A stretch of 49,722 nucleotides of DNA from Acidobacteriota bacterium (lineage in GTDB: Bacteria > Acidobacteriota > Terriglobia > Bryobacterales > Bryobacteraceae): the NCBI GenBank assembly GCA_021778335.1, contig JAJYCN010000004.1, positions 1-49,722 on the forward strand, read 5' to 3'. Positions 46,126 to 49,722 of this stretch are shown here, in pieces (position 1 is the stretch's first letter; each line of letters opens with the position of its first letter). The notes below the pieces were generated by a model. The model saw only the letters and a program-made list of their open reading frames with translations, made no database searches and was not told the DNA's origin. The translations under genes and the position numbers were made by a program.

Positions 46126-46896
46126 TTAGCCGAGGAAGCCGGCGCGGCGGCCTTTGGCGAGTTCGCGGACGACGGGGGCGGCGGCTTCGGCTTTGGTGAC
46201 CATGCCGTCGCCGTTCGAGTCGAGGCCTTGATTCTGGGCGTAGGCGATACTGGGCTGGCGGAAGAGCACGGCGGCGTTGGTGCGGCCGATGGCGGCGGGC
46301 CAGAGGATGGCCATATAGACGTCCTCGATACTGCTGATGCGGCGGTGGAGGCTGCGGAAGTATCTTTCGACGTAGTCGAGCTGCTGGACGTCGTTCATTT
46401 TCGCGAGCGCGTTGGTGGTAGTGCCGAGCGACTGCGCGGTGTTGGGCATGAATTGAATCAGGCCCACGGCGCCGCTGCCGGCCTGGTTCTTGATGGAGGG
46501 GCTGAACGTCTCGCCGGTTTCAAAGGCCATGCAGGCCATGAGGAAGTCCGGATCGATGTTCAGGTTCGCGGCGATGGTGATGACTTTGCTCTTAAAGGCC
46601 GGGCTGACTTTGGCGCCGAAGGCGATCTGGTGGAGGGCGGGGACGGCGACCAGGAGGCCGGAGAAGAGCTGCGCGCCGGCGAGATCGAGGATTTCCTCGC
46701 GGCTGGGGAGACCGATGAGGCTGGTGTTGGCCTGGAGCAGAGCCGCGACGCCATCGACGATGCGTGTGTTGAATTGAAAAGGCCGCAGCCAGCGCTCGGC
46801 TTCCTCCGGCGTGGCGAAGCGGCGCGCGGTGTCATCGTGAGCGCCGCCGGCGAGGCGAAGTTCGATGCTGCCGTCGAGTTGGACTGCGGTGGGCAT
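46126..46896 (-). CDS. Lytic transglycosylase-like (SLT-fold) protein with C-terminal EF-hand-like motif
   Basis: DPDFLMACMAFETGETFSPSIKNQAGSGAVGLIQFMPNTAQSLGTTTNALAKMNDVQQLDYVERYF; C-terminal DSNGDGMVTKAEA. Confidence 0.75.
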   Translation of the reverse strand: MPTAVQLDGSIELRLAGGAHDDTARRFATPEEAERWLRPFQFNTRIVDGVAALLQANTSLIGLPSREEILDLAGAQLFSGLLVAVPALHQIAFGAKVSPAFKSKVITIAANLNIDPDFLMACMAFETGETFSPSIKNQAGSGAVGLIQFMPNTAQSLGTTTNALAKMNDVQQLDYVERYFRSLHRRISSIEDVYMAILWPAAIGRTNAAVLFRQPSIAYAQNQGLDSNGDGMVTKAEAAAPVVRELAKGRRAGFLG

Positions 46897-46911
46897 GGCC
46901 TCTCCAGTTTA

Positions 46912-46962
46912 CGCCGCGCACAACGGAGCCGCGCGGCTTGCGCCGCTCGCGGCCCTGTGCGC
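46912..46962. repeat. Palindromic dispersed repeat, copy 3
   Basis: CGCGCACAACGGAGCCGCGCGGCTTGCGCCGCTCGCGGCCCTGTGCGC; same layout as 1385-1497 and also ends on a minus-strand gene's stop codon. Confidence 0.88.
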
Positions 46963-47732
46963 TAGAACTGAAACACCTCGGACTGGACGCCGGGTTCGGC
47001 GACGACGAGACGGGCCGCGCGGCCGCCGGCGGCTAGGGCCTGGGAGGCGGCTTGTTCGACGAGGGCCGGATGGTTGTTGTGGGCGCTGAGGTGGCCGAGG
47101 ACGAGGGTGGTAGTGGCGGAGTCGAGCGATTCGCGGATGTAGTCGCAGGCGACGTCGTTCGACAGATGGCCGTTGCGGCCCATGACGCGCTGCTTGACCG
47201 TCCAGGGGTACGGGCCGACCTTGAGCATTTCGAGGTCGTGGTTCGATTCGAGCAGGAGGAAATCGGCGCCGCGGAGATGATAACGGACGGATTCAGGGAG
47301 GTAGCCGAGGTCGGTGGCGATGCCGATGCGGAGGCCTTCTGCGCGGAAGCAGAAGCCGACGGGGTCGGCGGCGTCGTGCGGGACGGTGAAGGAGGTGACG
47401 GCGATGTCGCCGATGGAGAAGGACTGGCCGGCCTGGAAGGTTTCGAGCTTCGGGGTGAAGTCGCCCCAGGGGATGCCGGGCGCGGTGAGGCTGGTCAGGT
47501 AGACGGGGATGCCGAGGAGGCGGGCGAGGGCGACGAGGCCGCTGACGTGGTCGGAGTGTTCGTGGGTGATGAGGATGGCGTCGAGGGAGGCGGGGTCTTC
47601 GCCGATGGCGGCGAGGCGGTTGAGGACTTCGCGGCGGCTGAGGCCCGCGTCAATGAGCAGGCGGGTGCGGCCGGCGGCGAGAAAGGTCGCGTTGCCGGAA
47701 CTGCTGCTTGCAAGTACGCAGAGCTTGACGAT
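46962..47732 (-). CDS. MBL-fold metallo-hydrolase (YycJ/WalJ-like), proposed AUC start
   Basis: Reverse-strand reading: (I)VKLCVLASSSSGNATFLAAGRTRLLIDAGLSRREVLNRLAAIGEDPASLDAILITHEHSDHVSGLVALARLLGIPVYLTSLTAPGIPWGDFTPKLETFQAGQSFSIGDIAVTSFTVPHDAADPVGFCFRAEGLRIGIATDLGYLPESVRYHLRGADFLLLESNHDLEMLKVGPYPWTVKQRVMGRNGHLSNDVACDYI...VQSEVFQF*. AGGAGG at 47744-47739 lies 6 nt before ATC. Confidence 0.85.
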   Translation of the reverse strand: MVKLCVLASSSSGNATFLAAGRTRLLIDAGLSRREVLNRLAAIGEDPASLDAILITHEHSDHVSGLVALARLLGIPVYLTSLTAPGIPWGDFTPKLETFQAGQSFSIGDIAVTSFTVPHDAADPVGFCFRAEGLRIGIATDLGYLPESVRYHLRGADFLLLESNHDLEMLKVGPYPWTVKQRVMGRNGHLSNDVACDYIRESLDSATTTLVLGHLSAHNNHPALVEQAASQALAAGGRAARLVVAEPGVQSEVFQF

Positions 47733-47964
47733 GCCGGGCCTCCTGGTTCATTGTGCCGGGCGAGGGGCGGGGAAGTAAAGGGGGGAGGACCTTTTGTCTT
47801 TCTCTTGAGTCGTCGCGTTAGCATGCTGGTTTCGTGAACGTTGAGGCTATTTCGACAGGGGCTGGCAGCCGCCGGCAATTGCCACTCCCCAAGTTCCACT
47901 GTGCGGGAATTTGAGCCGGCTTTTCCGGACAGCGGTGCAGCAACCGGAGCTGAGCGGAGAGCCG

Positions 47965-49722
47965 TCATTGCACGCTGAAGGTGAACAGATTGGAGGTCTG
48001 GCCGTTCGGATTGGTGACGAAGACGGTCCAGGTACCTGGGTCGCTTCCATCGTTGAACGTAGCGCTGAGCTGGCTGCTGGAGACGAAGGTGGTGGCGCGG
48101 CCGGAGTAGATGTTGTTCTGCGGGTCTTGGAAGGTGAGGGTGGCGCCGCTCTGGAAGTTGGCTCCGTTGATGAGCATCGACTGGTTGGTGTTGTTGGAGG
48201 GGTAGGAGCTGGGCGAGAGGCTGCTGATGGTCGGCGCCGAGGCGGTGACCGAGAAGCTGAGCGTGTTGGAGGTCTGGCCGTTCGGATTGGTGACAAAGAC
48301 GGTCCAGGTACCTGGGTCGCTTGCGTTGTTGAAGGTGGCGCTGAGTTGGCTGCTGGAGACGAAGGTGGTGGCGCGGCCGGAGTAGACGTTGTTCTGCGGG
48401 TCATAGAAGGTGAGGGTGACGCCGTTTTCAAAGTTGGCGCCGTTGATTAGCATCGGCTGGGTGGTGTTGTTGGAGGGGTATGAGCTCGGAGACAGACCGC
48501 TGATCACGGGCGCTACCTGGACTGTGAAATACACGCCGGCTGAAGGGGCGCTGGTACCGGCCGAATTGCCGGCCATTACGTTCCAGATGTAGGTTGTGCC
48601 GTTCTGCAGCGTGGGAGTGGTGAGGGAAGTGGTGGAGACGGTCTGCTGCAGGACGGTGGCGCGGGTTGAAACATTTACTACCGCCGCCGTGTACTGCGTT
48701 GCACCCGTCGAGGGGCTCCACGTTAGCGCGGGTGTCAGTGTGGTAACCGTAGTTCCTGGGGGCGACGAGGCCCCGGGCGACAAGCCCGTGGGTGTCGCCG
48801 GAACACTCGGGGCGGACAGGGTCAACGCCACTATGACGTTCTGGGGCGTATTGGTGGCGCCGGTGGCGGCGATGGCGATGCTCCCGGTGTACATGCCGGC
48901 GGACAGGCCAGCGCTGTTTACCGAAACGGTGATTGTAGATGGGGCGGTGCCTGACTGAGGTGCGACGCTGAGCCAACTGTTCCCGGAGGCAACGGTAGCC
49001 GTCCAGGTCAATGTTCCGCTGCCGCTGTTGCTGATGCTCACCGCCTGGCTCGGCGGGTTGCTGGCTCCGGCTGTGCCGGTGAAGCTGAGCGACCCCGCAC
49101 TGAGCGAGATCGTGGCTGTAGCCTGGCAGGCGGAGGTGGTGAAGGACGCGTCGGAACCGTAGCTGGTGCCATAGCTGTTCTGCGCCACGATGCGGAAGTG
49201 GTAGACGGTGTTGCAGGTGAGATTGTAGATGGTGAAGGGGAAGGAAACCGGTGACGGGGCGGTTCCGATGTTCTGCGTCCCGCTGGTGCTGCCGTAAGCG
49301 GTGGTGGTTCCGTATTGATAGTACTCGCTCGTGCTGCTGCCGTTGGAGGTGACCGTGCTGTTCAGGGTTGCACTGGTCGCCGTGATGCTGGTGGCCGTTC
49401 CCGTGGTGGCCGTGGGCGGTTGCCCCGGCGGGGCGGACAGGGTCAAGGCTACGACGATGTTCTGGGGCGTATTGGTGGCGCCGGTGGCGGCGATGGCGAT
49501 GCTCCCGGTGTACACGCCGGCGGACAGGCCAGCGCTGTTTACCGAAACGGTGATCGTAGATGGGGCCGTGCCCGACTGAGGCGAGACGCTGAGCCAGGTG
49601 GCTCCAGAGGTCACAGATGCCGTCCAGGTCAGCGTTCCGCTGCCGCTGTTGCTAATGCTCACCGCCTGGCTCGCCGGGTTGCTGGCTCCGGCCGTGCCGG
49701 TGAAGCTGAGCGACCCCGCACC
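47965..49722 (-). CDS. Large repeat-rich secreted/surface protein with BACON-like, FN3-like and IPT/TIG-like domains, partial (N-terminus beyond window end)
   Basis: Two GTLTWTA(S/T)V.SG..WLSV.PQSGTAPSTITVSVNSAGLSAG(V/M)YTGSIAIAATGATNTPQN..VALTLSAP units, and two ISxLSPSSYPSNNT.Q.MLINGANF..G.TLTF.DPQNN(V/I)YSGRATTFVSSSQLSATFN units; frame remains open to 49722. Confidence 0.85.
   Translation of the reverse strand, partial: GAGSLSFTGTAGASNPASQAVSISNSGSGTLTWTASVTSGATWLSVSPQSGTAPSTITVSVNSAGLSAGVYTGSIAIAATGATNTPQNIVVALTLSAPPGQPPTATTGTATSITATSATLNSTVTSNGSSTSEYYQYGTTTAYGSTSGTQNIGTAPSPVSFPFTIYNLTCNTVYHFRIVAQNSYGTSYGSDASFTTSACQATATISLSAGSLSFTGTAGASNPPSQAVSISNSGSGTLTWTATVASGNSWLSVAPQSGTAPSTITVSVNSAGLSAGMYTGSIAIAATGATNTPQNVIVALTLSAPSVPATPTGLSPGASSPPGTTVTTLTPALTWSPSTGATQYTAAVVNVSTRATVLQQTVSTTSLTTPTLQNGTTYIWNVMAGNSAGTSAPSAGVYFTVQVAPVISGLSPSSYPSNNTTQPMLINGANFENGVTLTFYDPQNNVYSGRATTFVSSSQLSATFNNASDPGTWTVFVTNPNGQTSNTLSFSVTASAPTISSLSPSSYPSNNTNQSMLINGANFQSGATLTFQDPQNNIYSGRATTFVSSSQLSATFNDGSDPGTWTVFVTNPNGQTSNLFTFSVQ
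47990..48237 (-). repeat. IPT/TIG-encoding repeat unit, copy 1
   Basis: Near-identical to 48266-48513 (276-bp period). Confidence 0.9.
48266..48513 (-). repeat. IPT/TIG-encoding repeat unit, copy 2
   Basis: Near-identical to 47990-48237. Confidence 0.9.
48809..49100 (-). repeat. BACON-like-domain-encoding repeat unit, copy 1
   Basis: Near-identical to 49430-49721 (621-bp period). Confidence 0.9.
49430..49721 (-). repeat. BACON-like-domain-encoding repeat unit, copy 2 (continues to window edge)
   Basis: Near-identical to 48809-49100. Confidence 0.9.

Noticed and set aside
47990-49721. CRISPR or mobile-element interpretation of the repeats at the window end
   Set aside because: Units are in-frame protein domain repeats with no spacers, inverted ends or transposase.
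1-49722. tRNA, rRNA, tmRNA, integrase or transposase genes
   Set aside because: None recognised on either strand by eye; a tRNAscan/Infernal run would be decisive.

Overview
This 49.7 kb GC-rich window looks chromosomal. The gene style fits Acidobacteriota, Bryobacterales/Solibacter-like: an Oar-like TonB receptor next to TPR and FG-GAP/ASPIC-UnbV proteins, a probable TIGR03437-type C-terminus, and a winged-helix regulator of acidobacterial style. That placement is inference; no rRNA or tRNA marker was found. Housekeeping genes include rpoD, nrdR, lnt, lipA, a ribBA-like gene, ppx/gppA, nagZ-like GH3 and a YycJ-like MBL hydrolase. Operon-like blocks include acyl-CoA carboxylase beta + AtuA pair, ECF sigma/anti-sigma/envelope proteins, octaheme cytochrome + class V aminotransferase, and CopC-CopD. 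The most unusual signals are: (1) a 12-cysteine secreted peptide gene flanked by two paralogous secreted proteins and preceded by a C10 tract; (2) a HigB-HigA-SecB-like toxin-antitoxin-chaperone locus with a frameshifted and nonsense-mutated toxin; (3) a second TA pair (DUF433/DUF5615) whose toxin is also frameshifted; (4) an MBL hydrolase with no canonical start codon but a perfect AGGAGG six nt upstream of an in-frame AUC; (5) a three-copy hairpin repeat with a compensatory base-pair change that abuts gene stop codons; (6) a RibBA-like protein with both active sites altered; (7) a decayed methyltransferase and a decayed VOC protein. No CRISPR array, rRNA, tRNA or transposase was recognised. 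All assignments come from reading translated sequence by eye; no searches were run.
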